From Capitulum mitella (Eukaryota; Arthropoda; Thecostraca; Pollicipedomorpha; Pollicipedidae), in the NCBI GenBank assembly GCA_030062745.1, contig CP099841.1, positions 25,919,398-25,983,397 on the forward strand: a stretch of 64,000 bases of DNA, in the 5' to 3' direction. The notes beneath the pieces were generated by a model. It was not told where the DNA came from and searched no databases. It worked only from the letters and a program-made list of their open reading frames with translations. Positions 48,548-59,425 of the stretch are shown here, one piece after another. Within the stretch, counting starts at the first letter, position 1, and the number at the start of each line of letters is the position of its first letter. A program made the translations under genes and the position numbers.

Positions 48548-48710
48548 CAGGGGCGTTGGAATCGGGAGGGCAGGGGGGACAGTTGCCCCCCCCCCCCCAA
48601 CTTTGGGCAGCATTTAACATTAACCCTATGGCGTTGCACGGAAAGATACGAGGTAAAAATCGCGTTTGCCCCTCCCCCTCCCCATCTCCACAGAAGATCC
48701 ACCACTTCTG
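48548..48710. mobile_element. Short hAT-type element (MITE), 163 bp, perfect 8-bp target duplication
   Basis: The left end reads CAGGGGCGTTGGAATCGGGA. The right end, in reverse complement, reads CAGAAGTGGTGGATCTTCTG and then turns G-rich. Flanking 8-mers are identical: CTTCAGTT at 48540-48547 and 48711-48718. There is a C-run at about 48586-48598 inside. It has no coding capacity. It belongs to the same broad terminal style as the other short elements here but is not an obvious copy of any of them. Confidence 0.88.
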
Positions 48711-48718
48711 CTTCAGTT

Positions 48719-49019
48719 TGAAGTTCTGTGGAAGTAGTTCATGCTACCGTTTTATGAAAAGCATGAACATTGCCCAGATAGCCGCTATATCCGTCCCGTT
48801 GGTGCATCCAGCAGAGAGGCGAGGAGGTACCACCGCCTCTTTTGTCACGCACTAGAAACAAAATAATTAATTGAGCGGTAACCCTTAAACGCTGCTCTGC
48901 GATGTTAGGTCTGGTGGTATGCTTTGGTCTACCCCTCCAGAGGTTCTGCCCCTCACCCAAACGAAATGCGTGTCCGTTCTATGGCAAATCCGCTCATCGT
49001 ACTTCTTTGTACGACCTCC
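48719..49019. other. Spacer
   Basis: Nothing recognised. Confidence 0.4.
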
Positions 49020-49445
49020 GGTGGTCTGCAGAAGGCGTTGATGATCTGCGGCTAGACCTTGGCGATCACGATCTTCGGAGAGCCCGAAACAATCCTTAGA
49101 GCGCCCCAATGATTCGTTAGAGCGTCTGCGATCTTCGTATGTCCTATTGATACCTTGGGGACCGATGATTCGTGGACTGCCTCGAATCCCGATAATGTGG
49201 AGATCCTGATAATCCCGATCCTGATAACTCCGGAAGGCCTGACGATTCTCGAACGGCCCGCTGACCTGCGAACGGTCCTCGCAAACGCGACCTGCAGATG
49301 GTCCCTGGCGATTACGATCATCGGGAAGGCCCAGACCATCGGCGAAGAGTCCCAATGACCCGCGAAAAGACATTGTATTGATGAAAGACCCCACGACTGC
49401 AGGGGGCCCCGATGATGCGCTGCGGTACCATGGCGAACTTGTCGA
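49020..49445 (-). repeat. Degenerate array, about 246-bp higher unit with shorter GATC/CGAT words
   Basis: A block near 49061 (GGCGATCACGATCTTCGG) recurs near 49307 (GGCGATTACGATCATCGG), 246 bases apart, with matching flanks. Within each, GATCTTCG, GATGATTCG and GATCCTGAT words recur irregularly. The 243-codon minus-strand ORF 48885-49616 translates this repeat (DDRNRQG and EDRDRQG blocks) and is probably an artefact of it. Confidence 0.6.
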
Positions 49446-50789
49446 GTGATAAAATTCTTCATGGTCTTTCCTTTCGCCGAACTTGAGATTCGCCCCTAAG
49501 ATCGGCGTTTTCTGGTAGTGTTCAACTGCAGCAAAGATTGGTGAGTAAGGGGGAAAAAATCTTGCAAACCATTGAGATCCAGTCATCATAATGATCACAG
49601 TCAGGAGATACAACACATCGACTTCTTAGAAATCGTGATGGTGACGAGATCTCACAATCATCACTACGCCGGAGAAATTGCGGTTTTGTCTCCTCGTAGC
49701 TGGCATCGTCAAGAAACCACTTCTATCAGTGTCTTAAAATGGGCTGTTTCACCTTTAACGCGTGTTTTGGACTGCCGGATGGCAAGCTGTAGCATGCATT
49801 CTAAAAGGTCTCTCAGACATGCTATGTTCCAAAACTCCAACATTTACGGAGTTTCAAAGTTTTTTTCCCGCGAAGTTCCTCCGTGTGCTAACTACTCTTC
49901 CGTGTTCCATTGCCAGCTGTGGTATGACAACATGACGAGATACAGGCCAATGCACGTGAGAAAAAACGGGTAATCGTAAAATATACAAGTGCAAAAATCA
50001 TTGTATTATGAAGAATGGATGTGAGAAGAATGTTATCACATTACCTGGGGCTTCTGGATATCTGTTAGAAAACAAAATGCTGGAAACGTGACCAGCGACA
50101 TTTTGCTGATAAACTGGATCTATTTCTATAAAAAAAAATCGAATCAGGTGAAACATTCCCACTAAGGGACGCCCTTCCACCACCCCGTGAAATCACAGAC
50201 TGATGTTTCACCCAAGGTGGGCGACGGAACTCAGTAAAAAGTTCCTGAGCAGATCAAGGTCAAGGACACCAAGCTGCGTGCTTTGTTAGAAGAAGCAAGT
50301 CTCAATTTTTATATCATCTTTCACGTTGCAGTCCTTTTCTGTAAAACGCAAACACAGCGACGTGATTTAGTAAACACAGCCACCGGTGCCTCCGAAATCA
50401 GAACCGGAGATGGTTATATCAGGTTCACCATGTGTCAACCGTTTCGGCTAAATTTCAACTACTCGTAGATGTTCGACTGCTCACATTGATACAGGCGCCA
50501 TCATGAGTCACCATATGACTATGTGATAAAGCCGCATCGTAACCCTCTTCGGCTTTTCTATGACCCCTTTAGCACGATTCGTTATGACTTAATGGTCACA
50601 AGAGGTCGTAATTGTCATTTTGCATAAACAGCGGAGCTGTTATTGGTTATGTGGTATTTATGACGTTGTCTTCAGTGGCCGCACGACTGCTACATCAGCA
50701 TCTTTGGCAGTTTCATTTAACATCGTCTAAGTGTCGGCCGTTGGCGCATGACCAGCCATACCAACAAAGTCAAGGGCACTTACTTTCAT
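49446..50789. other. AT-richer spacer
   Basis: A 133-codon + strand ORF at 49572-49973 is unrecognised. GTCATTATGACTT-like words near 50500-50610 may be the decayed outer part of the next array. Confidence 0.45.
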
Positions 50790-51445
50790 TGACATCAGCG
50801 CCGTCAATGATGCGCCAATGGTGAACAAATGATTCGCATCGGCTTATCAAGACAGGGCATTAATGCCACATAAGACCAGCTGCTCAACATCAGCATTCGC
50901 ATCAGCCGTGCAGTATTCACCTGGCTCCCCATCAGCGTCATCAGCAGTGGTGCTGAGGTCAAAAATTCGAAGGCCATATTTCATCAGTGTCTTTAATCAT
51001 CACTGGAAGACTGCGTCAACCCACTGAGTGGACTCATTACGCCCACATCAGTGTCCTTGGTGGTCCCCTGACATACGCATGAGTAGAATTAGTTGTCCCC
51101 CGTCAGCTACATCAATGGCATCAGTTGAACTTGACGGCTACAACAGTGGTATCCGTTGTCCCCCAACGGTTACATCAACGGCATTGTTTCCCCTGATGAT
51201 CGCATCAGCGACATCAGCGGTTCCATGACCGCCACATCAGCGGCATCCGTAGTTCTCTGGCGGCTGTATCAGTGCCATCAAATATCCCCAGACGGCAACA
51301 TCAGCTCCACCAGGATACCCCGACGGCCACATTAGCGGCACCACTGGTCCCCCTGTAGGCTATATCAGCGCCATCACTGGTCCCTAACGGCCACATCCGC
51401 GGCATCAGTGGTCCCTGACGGTCACGTTGCCGACGTCAGTGCGCA
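50790..51445 (+). repeat. 32-bp minisatellite (ACGGCCACATCAGCGGCATC unit)
   Basis: The CATCAG core starts at about 51046, 51078, 51110, 51141, 51173, 51203, 51235, 51267, 51299, 51330, 51363 and 51394. Spacings are 30-33 bases and mostly 32. Units follow the pattern CCCCTGACGGCCACATCAGCGG then CATCAGTGGT. Older, less regular copies extend left to about 50790 or beyond. Confidence 0.93.
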
Positions 51446-51980
51446 GCGCATTCGTCCGTTAGCCGGCAGCGCCGGCCGGCCGGCCGGTCCTGGGAACGTG
51501 GCGGCTATAAAGTCATTAGGCGCAGTTAAACGGGCCCGAATCTCTGCAATAATTGTGCAATACGGATGAGAACCTGTACGCCGACGCTGACCGCTACATT
51601 AATGCGTAATGGGTCACGACTCGGGCGTGATATTGGAGGGGCTTCTCACGGCCGGGCGCGCCTGGCGGGGAGGGACCGTTTCTCCAGACGGAGGCAGGTG
51701 ATGTATGCCAGGTGCACCCGGAGGCCGTCGAGAGGAGGCCACTGCAGGACTGCGGGTGGTGCGCATGCGCAGAGGCGCGGCGGCGCCAATTATCGAGGGA
51801 GAGCCGGCCATGGGTGACAATCGGTTTATGGTGATTTTGTTTGACCCAGTTCATCCGGAAAGTCATTAGCTGGAAATGCCGGATTGGCCACGCGGCCCTC
51901 CTCCGCTGATTGATTTATGTCGCCGGTCACCGCGATTGTAGCAGCGGAGGGGAGGTGGGGGGGGGGGGAACAGGAGTGGT
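51446..51980. other. GC-rich island
   Basis: Begins with a GCCGGCCGGCCGGCCGG palindromic run near 51469-51487. Then come AT-rich words (GGCTATAAAGTCATTAGGCG, TGCAATAATTGTGCAATACGG near 51510-51564), then more GC-rich DNA, ending with a run of about 13 G near 51957-51968. A motif-dense island without a gene. Confidence 0.55.
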
Positions 51981-52640
51981 GTGTGTTGCCGGAGAACGGA
52001 AACACGGCGCGTGCTGTGCACGTGCAGATTCTGACTCCTGTCACGGTGTTTGTTTTCTTCTCATCGTCTCCCAAGACAAAGCAGCAAGCAGAGGCGAGGA
52101 TGAAAGTGGCATTTTCGCACCGCCGCGATCCCCTGATGTGCAAACGAGCACGAACTTCTCATCCCCGCATTTCCACTCGGAGATTATCACGCGCGAATCT
52201 CGATGTGTTAATTATGTTGCTCGCGTAGCTCATTCTGATGATCAATGCGCCATTTGGCCATAATAATAACTGTCCATGGGGCATCATGTTGAGAGACGCC
52301 CCAGCGGCTAACGAGCTCATTTGGATCTCGAAGAGATTTGTTGTGCAACTCCATGTCGTAAGTTAAGCAACGCCAGGCGCATACCACTAGTGGGCTCGCC
52401 TTGCGTGATTGATTTTCGGGAACGTTGTGCCATTGGTAAGCTCGTCGCGATGATCGGCGGTGCATAGGCAAGCAGAGGCGTTGGCGTATTGTGTTGGCGC
52501 AAACTTCCGAGTTTCCTGAAACAGCTCTGAACGAGCTCGAAAAGCTACCCTGGAACATTTGGTAAGCCTATCCTTACCTTTGCTGGTTGACATTTCGGCG
52601 ACTGAAACTATTGCAAACTACTATTGACGTGTGTGGCAAC
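51981..52640. other. Spacer of intermediate composition
   Basis: Overlapping ORFs on both strands; nothing recognised. Confidence 0.45.
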
Positions 52641-53155
52641 AGCAGCGCCTGATAAAGTCAAAGGCACCAAACCAAAGCGACAGGAGGCAGTCGACAGACC
52701 GCAGTCTGGGCAGGGCTCAAACCAGCACCGTCCGCTCCTGCACCAGTGCCGAAACCTCGAAACATCTCTGCGACTGCAGCCAAGACTGGCGCAGCCGCGC
52801 CGCCACCGCCGCTGCCGCCGCCGCCGCCCGCTCCGGCGCGTCGGCCGGGCCACAGGTGCGGCCGGACGACCGCGTCGGCGCCGACGACCATCCGTCAGCC
52901 TGATCGACGACGCCGGCGGTCGGTTTATCAATGTCCGTCACTTATTGATAGTGGCCGAGCGGCCGCGCGGCCTCGTCGGCGGCGATCAGCGTCGGCGGCG
53001 GCGCCATCTGTCGGAGACGGCGCGGCCGTGGAGGCGACGGCCGCGACGGAGCTGGCCACGCTCTCCAGCCTCTCCCTCCCTCTCTCCTCCCCCCCCTCTC
53101 TCTTTCTGACAGGAGTCTAGAGGTCCAAACAGGCCTCTCTCTTCCTCTCTTTTAG
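52640..53155. other. GC-rich island followed by a polypyrimidine tract
   Basis: CpG-rich to about 53060, then a C/T tract with CTCTCC words at about 53060-53105 and again near 53130-53150. ORFs of up to 161 codons in overlapping frames are compositional. This is the third place in the window where a CT tract borders an island. Confidence 0.55.
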
Positions 53156-53289
53156 GAAGGAGTCTATGGGTTCAAACAGAAGTTGTACTGGAGACAGATT
53201 GATTGGTTGTTGGGACTTAGGAACGGCGCAATCACTTGGCCGTCATATGGTGCACATATTAGAGACAGAGGTATTGGATTCGTAACGCT

Positions 53290-53665
53290 GAATAGGTTTC
53301 CGCGTTCATCGATGAGGCTCATCTAACCTCACCGAAGTTCAGTAAAACTCATCCACCCGACTCGGCCGCTGCTCCAGACTCCTCGAAACTCATCGAAGCT
53401 CTGCGCAAACCCCGCCTAAAATCATCCGTGCATTCCAGTGACCATTGCAAACTCCTCGAAGTTTATGGAAACTTTGCATGGCCCTCATGTAAGCCCATCT
53501 CTCCGTTCCAGTGGTTATTCCAGACTCCTAGAAGATCATCAGAGCTCTGAACAAACATGAGCTAAACTCTTTCGTTCTTTCCCTTAGCTACTCCAAATTA
53601 GAGGCTCACTGAAGCTCTGCATGATCGTCATCGTAATTTCTCAAACCTCCTCAAAGTTAAGACAT
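53290..53665 (+). repeat. Degenerate 73-bp tandem array, four to five copies
   Basis: A core like CTCGAAACTCATCGAAGCTC ends at about 53404, 53477, 53550 and 53620, spacings 73, 73 and 70. A weaker copy lies near 53343. GTTCCAGTG and CCAGACTCCT recur at the matching offsets. Confidence 0.85.
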
Positions 53666-53919
53666 GAGTTTTTCAAGGCGTTTCCATGTTTGTTAGGAGC
53701 GATGCGTATTTCGTTAGTGACGCGGGACTTTTGCATCGCAGGCACTGTGGGTTGCACGCGTGGGACATGCGATCTTAGGGTAGCCGGATTGCATCGCAGA
53801 ACTGACGAACACCGTTGGACATGTAGTTCATCTATCGTCCGGAGTCATCCGGTCGTTCACGTCGTTAGTTTTGGGACCCTCATCTAAACCCTTCCACCCA
53901 CCTGTAATTTTTTTTATGA
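53666..53919. other. Spacer
   Basis: Contains an 88-codon ORF (53621-53887) without recognisable features. Confidence 0.4.
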
Positions 53920-54480
53920 GCCGCGGAAACAGACCCATTGGAAGCGGGCTGGGCTCGTGGCTTTCCAGACCGCAGCTGCGAGAAGACAAACGAGTCGCCC
54001 TCTCGCCGGCCGTGCGGCTCCGAACCTGTCGCGCAGCCCCGACAGTACAGCGCTGCCCAGTGCCCCCAGTCGACGCGACGACGGCCGGCCGGGGACAAAA
54101 GCCGCCGACCGTGAGCACGCCCTGATTGCGGCCTGGGGTATACCTGCCGAGCCGGCCGCGGGCGGCGGCGGCGGCCGGCCGGCTCACACTCGGCTCCGGA
54201 CCAATTGTCGCACACTGTCATCAGGACAGCTCAATCATACGGCCACAATGGCGGCGATAATTTGCGGCCTCTCCGATGCCAAAACGGAATGGCTCCGGCA
54301 TTGTGCCCGGATTGTGTACCTGTCATTAGCGCAATCATTTGTTTTCTATGCGTAGGCCGGCCAGTATTTGCCTTCTGGGAACGGGGCGATCGTAAAGACG
54401 TCGCCACTTCCTGCCAGGGTCTTCGCGGAGCGCAGGTTACACCATTAGCCGCGATTCGCTTTTGTTCGCTGCCCGCTGCT
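53920..54480. other. GC-rich island
   Basis: CpG-rich with GCCGGCCGGGG words and embedded AT-rich words (AGCTCAATCATACGGCC, GCGATAATTTGCGGC, GTCATTAGCGCAATCATTTG near 54226-54340). Overlapping ORFs on both strands. Confidence 0.55.
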
Positions 54481-54880
54481 GGTTAGGAGCTCTGTAGTTA
54501 ACCGTCCGTGCTGTAATGACCCAAAACACGACAGCCAGCCAGCTAGTGACGCGGTAAATACGCGAGAGGGATGACCGCAGCGTAGTGATTTCCTGAAGAA
54601 TTGTTGGGGCCGGTTGTTTACAAGAGAGACTATTCAACAACGGCGCAGGGATTTGTCTAAACAGGATTTTGGCAGTATCGGTGAGCAAACTTGTGTGTAT
54701 CCGGATTGCAAACCACACAGTTGTGAAACACCGCGCACAAATTCGGAAGCCGGGCGATTATTGCTCTTAAAACGGCGCAAAAAACCAGCAGTTATAGAAG
54801 CTCGGCTCTGCGGCATGTACGTTTCGGCCTGTCACTCCGGTAATTACGACGCGGTTCGGATGCACGGGCACAGACCCGCC
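54481..54880. other. AT-richer spacer
   Basis: Nothing recognised. Confidence 0.45.
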
Positions 54881-55280
54881 TGTGGCAACCGCAACAAAAA
54901 ATGCACGTCGAAGGAGCCGACGACGCGTCTCTGGTCTCCCATGGCAAATTACATGCAAGTTGCGGCGTCCGATTTCGCCATTTTTCACTTGCCGGTCGGG
55001 CCGAGGGCGGGTTTCCGGGGAGGCGGTCGGCGCGCGCCGGTCGGCGGTCGCCGCCCGAGGCGCCGCGCGGCGCGACCCCGCGGCCGGCGGGGTCAGAGGT
55101 CAGCGACCGTCGCCTGACTGCGCCCGATTGCGCCGGCTGCCGCTGCCGCTTTTTGCCGCGGCCGTCGCAATTTTCGGCGGGAAGACCACCGCGCCTGGGA
55201 GCTGTTTGGATTGTCCTGGAGCGAGGACGGCCGGCCGGCCAGCTGGGCTTTGTCTTCGGGACAGGGGCTGGTTGTTCCTC
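54880..55280. other. GC-rich island with a perfect DR1
   Basis: CpG-rich with CGGCGCGCGCCGG words. GGGTCA, G, AGGTCA at 55090-55102 is a perfect DR1, followed by GCGACC. ORFs of up to 187 codons are open in overlapping frames. Confidence 0.5.
55090..55102 (+). promoter_or_regulatory. Perfect DR1 nuclear-receptor site
   Basis: GGGTCA and AGGTCA in direct orientation separated by one base. DR1 is the preferred arrangement of HNF4, COUP-TF and RXR-type dimers, all ancient in animals. Function is not shown. Confidence 0.4.
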
Positions 55281-55750
55281 CTGGAGTTAGGCACTGCCCC
55301 TGTCGTAACTGGTGTTATGTTACCTGTGGGATCTCGTCCCCGAGCAACTACGCGGCGTCTTTTACAACTGTTAGAAATTGTTATAGGTGTCCCTAGGGCG
55401 GATAGATCAGCAGCCCAACCAACTCCGGAAAATGTTGACATTTAATGATGTTGCATGAAGGAAAGTGCTTCAAAATGGGCTGAACCCTACCATCTTAACA
55501 CATTTGTACGTCCGTTTATGTGCGTTTTCATTCAAGAGCGTCATTTGCCACTTTGGTTTAATTGCTGCCGAACTTAGCAGGTATTTAGTGGACTGAGATT
55601 GAGGCGGTCATGAGAGTGCCGATTATGTTAATGTCTAACATAAACTTCCCCAATGTGTTTCGCTGTTACGTCTATGGCCCAGACTGGAATCATCGTATGG
55701 GCTAAGACGGTTTTAAACAAATTAAACGTTCTAAAATCCCGTTTTCCGCC
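55281..55750. other. AT-richer spacer
   Basis: Nothing recognised. Confidence 0.45.
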
Positions 55751-57410
55751 ATCTACCGCATAAGAAACATCAGGACCTCCGGCTCGTCCGCCTCGGAACA
55801 GCTCCAGTCTCCACTGGACCCCCGCCTGACCGTCGTCCGTTAGCAGAGTGCCGCTGGCTGATGCCGGGCTCAGTGGTCAGCCGTTCTGAGAGCCGCGGCC
55901 GGCCGGTTCACGCGGCAGCGCCACTGCAGGACCCAGCGCGCTGTCTCTGCAGAAACCGCCACTCCAGGTTCACAGCTCGGGCCATTGCAGCTGGCTTTCA
56001 GGACGGCTCCGACCGCCCTCCCACGATCAGCGCATAACCATCGCGGAAACCATTACACCGTACATGGAAAGCCGCACAGTGCGGCCGCATGGTAAATGGC
56101 ACGAGAAAGAGACACATTATTTCCGTGCAAAACCACTTCCTCGATTATATTTAATCGCGGATGTGTAGGTGCGGCTGTGCGGGAAGCATAGGCCCGGCAG
56201 ATTTCGCGTTCTGTACGCCGGTCACCGTTGCCTTTCCCTTTCCTGCTCCACTTCGTGCAGAAATCAGACGTATTAATCGAGCACAATTAATCGAGTCCGA
56301 TTTTTAGGCCTAACGAGGCGCCGCGCGCGACCCCGGGGCGCCGCGGTCGTGCTCCCCGGGTCGCCGGAGGTCATCGAAGCTGCTCGGCAGGTCAAAGGTA
56401 CTGCAAGATGACAGGCCTGATGGATTGTAACTGGACGCGAGAGTCAAAAGGCGCCGATCGGATCTGGCTAATTAACGAGCGCCGGTCAGGCGGCGCGGGC
56501 GACGATACGATCGTGGCCGCGGCCCATTCGCCGGCGCTCACGTGCCGGCGCCGCGCGTTCCCGGCCCCGTAAGTGTCGTCAGCTGTCGTGGAGACTTAGG
56601 CGTTTCCATGCACAATTATATACCGCCGTCGTAAAGCGGAGGGAGGCGGCGATTCCGGCACGGTTCGTTACCGGCCGGCCGCGGCCGGCGCCGCCCCGCC
56701 CGGGTCGCGCAGCCGCGACCCCCGCTCCCGCCTAATAGAGATGCGTCGCCGCTGCAGCGGCCGCCGGCGCGGCGCGTGGTCGCGGTCGCGCCGGTTAGCG
56801 CGTCAATGGCGCGCGCGGCGAACGAGGCGCGTCGAATCGCGCCGGCCGGACGCCTTTCAGCGGCGACCATTGACGGACGGCGTCGAATTAACATATTTCA
56901 TCGCGGGCGGCCGGCCGCCGCCGCGGCCGCTAGCGCGCCCCCTGACCCGTGCACGCCGCCCGGCTGACCATTAAGCCCATTGTGCCGCCGCCGGCCGCCG
57001 GCCATGCGTCATCCGGCGACGGCGCGCCGCTTTGTGCGCCGCTTTTGAGGCGACTGCGGCGCGCGAGGTGGCCGGAGGGGCGTTCGGCCGCATCTGTCAC
57101 CGCGCGCGTATGAATTCATGCGTCTCATTACGCCCCGTTTGACGGCCACTGGTCGTCGCGGACGGCGCGATTATGCACGGCAATACAGCGGAGCTGGACC
57201 AGATGGCCAGCGGTCACCTGGCCCGCCTCGCGCCCTCCTGGTCCGTGTCGTCGTGGCCGGCGCAGGGGTGGGTCCATTCTCCCGCTGCGGCCCGCAGCAG
57301 CTGTCATGTGCGTCGTCATATCGTTATTTGCGGGCAGTCCGGCCTGGCGCAGGGCCAGATGGCTGGCATGGTTGCTGCTTCGACACGAGCTGCTTCGCAT
57401 GCCCATATAT
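55750..57410. other. Long GC-rich island block
   Basis: Several sub-islands in 1.65 kb. Embedded AT-rich words include TATATTTAATCGCGG near 56148, CGTATTAATCGAGCAC near 56268, CACAATTAATCGAGTCC near 56282, TCTGGCTAATTAACGAGCG at 56463-56481 and CACAATTATATACCG near 56611. A DR1-like pair (AGGTCA, A, AGGTAC) lies at 56389-56401. ORFs are compositional. Confidence 0.55.
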
Positions 57411-57690
57411 CCTCTCCAGGTGTTCTAGTTTATGTTTTCAGCTCATGAAATCGTGAGCAGAACATGGGTTCAGTTAAGGGTTCAGTTTATTTCATTCTTA
57501 TTTTGTCCTCCATTTTTTCACCTTATTTTCATCGGATTCATACAGGTCGTTTTTAGTCCGCTTCCAATAAAAACTGGCCTGTTGCTCTTTACGTGGAGCT
57601 AACTCCATGCAAAGTCGAGCCCACGTAACCTTAAGGAGGCCGGCCTGCTTCCCCTCATAACAACATACCTCATAACAACATACCAGGGAT
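57411..57690. other. AT-richer spacer with a 15-bp duplication
   Basis: CTCATAACAACATAC occurs twice in tandem at 57654-57683, period 15. Otherwise nothing is recognised. Confidence 0.7.
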
Positions 57691-58520
57691 GTACCTGCGT
57701 CTTCACTCGGCTCATCTGAGCACCCATCGTGCCCGCTTCTGGAAAACGTTATTCACGCCCACATTTACCGGCAGGGAACTTCGTCTATGCATTTCCAAAA
57801 TTCCAACTTATCTTCAATGTCCTCATCTGCGAATTGCCCGGATGTGTGTCATTGCATTCGTGACTGCTTCCCTTCGGTTTCCTGCCACTACGTCTGTTCC
57901 GAGGCCAGCTAGATGTCTACCGACATGCCTGAATCCAAACATGAAAAGTTTGCCGCCTTTTCTAATGCCAAAGCACAGGTGACAACCACAACGTTTGAGT
58001 CCGACACCATTCGGATGCATGCTGCAATGTTTGCGACTGAAATGTCTACCGACTTGTTTGCGTCCTACCGCTAGTTAGATGTGTAACATTTGTTTACGAC
58101 TCAGGCGTTTGCCGTCTTGCCTGCTTGTCAGACGTTTTGCACCCCATTCGCAACCGTCAGACGTCTGTTTTGTTCCTCATATGTCTGCCGCCTTACCCAG
58201 GCCTTTCACATCGAGTGCACCGTTCACCTCTCAGATGCCCACCGCCTTGTCTACGTCTCATGTGTGTGCTGCCGCCCTGTCTACGTTTCAGATGTGTTTC
58301 ACTCTGCCTGCGCCTCAGATGTGTGCCTCGCAGTCTGTGTGTCAGATGTGCTTCGCCCTGTTCGCATGTCAGATGTGAACCACCTTGTCTGTGTGTTAAA
58401 TGTGTGTCCTCTTATCTGCGTCTCAGACGTGTGCTGCCGTCCTGTCTATGTCTCAGATGAGTGCCGCCCTGTCTTTGCGTCGGCCGCCTTGTCTGTGTGT
58501 CAGATGCGCGCCGCGCCGCC
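57691..58520 (+). repeat. 27-bp minisatellite (CAGATGTGTGCCGCCCTGTC unit)
   Basis: CAGATG cores start at 58287, 58314, 58341 and 58368 with an exact 27-base period. Further copies at 27-30 bases run to about 58510, and more decayed copies (ATGTCTACCGAC, TCAGACG) run back to about 57700. Because 27 is divisible by three, three + strand ORFs (99-168 codons) run through in parallel with nine-residue periodicity rich in Cys, Leu and Arg. That is expected of the repeat and is not evidence for a protein. Confidence 0.92.
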
Positions 58521-58760
58521 TGTGTTCGGCCGTCGCCCACATGCCCGCCGCGGCCGCCGCTGTCGACGCGCCGCCGGACGGCAACAGGTGCGCTAAGTCC
58601 GGCCGCCCGGCCGCCACCGCCCGCTCATTAAGGCGCAATTAATCCGGCCTGGCGCTGCCCGGCCACCGTGCTGCTGCCGTGGCGGCGGCCGGAGGGGCGG
58701 CCCGGCCGGCCCGGCCGCCGGACAGCAGGGCTTGGGACGGAACACGAAGGCAGTCCCGAA
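58521..58760. other. GC-rich island
   Basis: CpG-rich with CGCCGCGGCCGCCGC and GGCCGGCCCGGCCGCC words. The AT-rich inset TTAAGGCGCAATTAATCC at about 58627-58644 lies in the middle. Confidence 0.5.
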
Positions 58761-59346
58761 CTGAAGATGGTCTGTCGTGATGCAGGTCCTAAAAATTGTC
58801 TGGCGATGCAGAGCCTACAGAGAGCCTATCGTGATGTGCCTGTCTCGGGGAAGGTTTTAAGACGTTTGGATTAAAGCACCACAGCAAAATCTGTAAGAGA
58901 AATTCAGTCGACAAAATATCTGAGAAGAGCCCGGAAATGGAAAAAGATTCACTCAGCCTATTTCAAGCCCCAAAGCAGTTTCCCTTTCCGGACTGGAGTT
59001 GTTGATCATGAGAATTATGATCTCATATAAGGCGTTTATTCACCTGAAATCAACCATAAATTACCTTGAAAATTTCATAGGCAGGAGGACCTTTCCTCAC
59101 CAGATCTGGAGTTCGCAAGACATTGCCCGCGTTCTCTGTTCTGTGTCTATTTACGTGCTGCTAAATATATTTTCGATGTATCGGCACGAGTAGCAATCGC
59201 CGATCTGCTACCATGCGACGTTGGGACCGTCCACGAAGTTAAAGTGAAACAGATCAACCATAATGTCGGGGAAAGACCGGAAGATTTAAAGTTTTGTCGC
59301 ACTTTATTCAGCCAGAGGCAGAGAAATGATCAGCTAGAAAATGATT
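58761..59346. other. AT-richer spacer
   Basis: Nothing recognised. Confidence 0.45.
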
Positions 59347-59425
59347 CAGGGGCGCAGCCAGGACTCCGCCGGGGGGGGGCGCAAATCGCATCAAGGGGGC
59401 CCTCGTAACCAATGGGGGCCCTCGC

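Noticed and set aside
48885..49616. 243-codon minus-strand ORF with DDRNRQG/EDRDRQG blocks
   Set aside because: The protein periodicity mirrors the underlying DNA tandem repeat; nothing protein-like flanks it.
50790..51445. CRISPR-like array
   Set aside because: Units are contiguous and diverged, with no constant-repeat/variable-spacer alternation, and the DNA is eukaryotic in character.
51469..51487. GGCCGGCC palindromic run as an origin or recombination site
   Set aside because: Such words are common throughout the GC-rich islands and are explained by composition.
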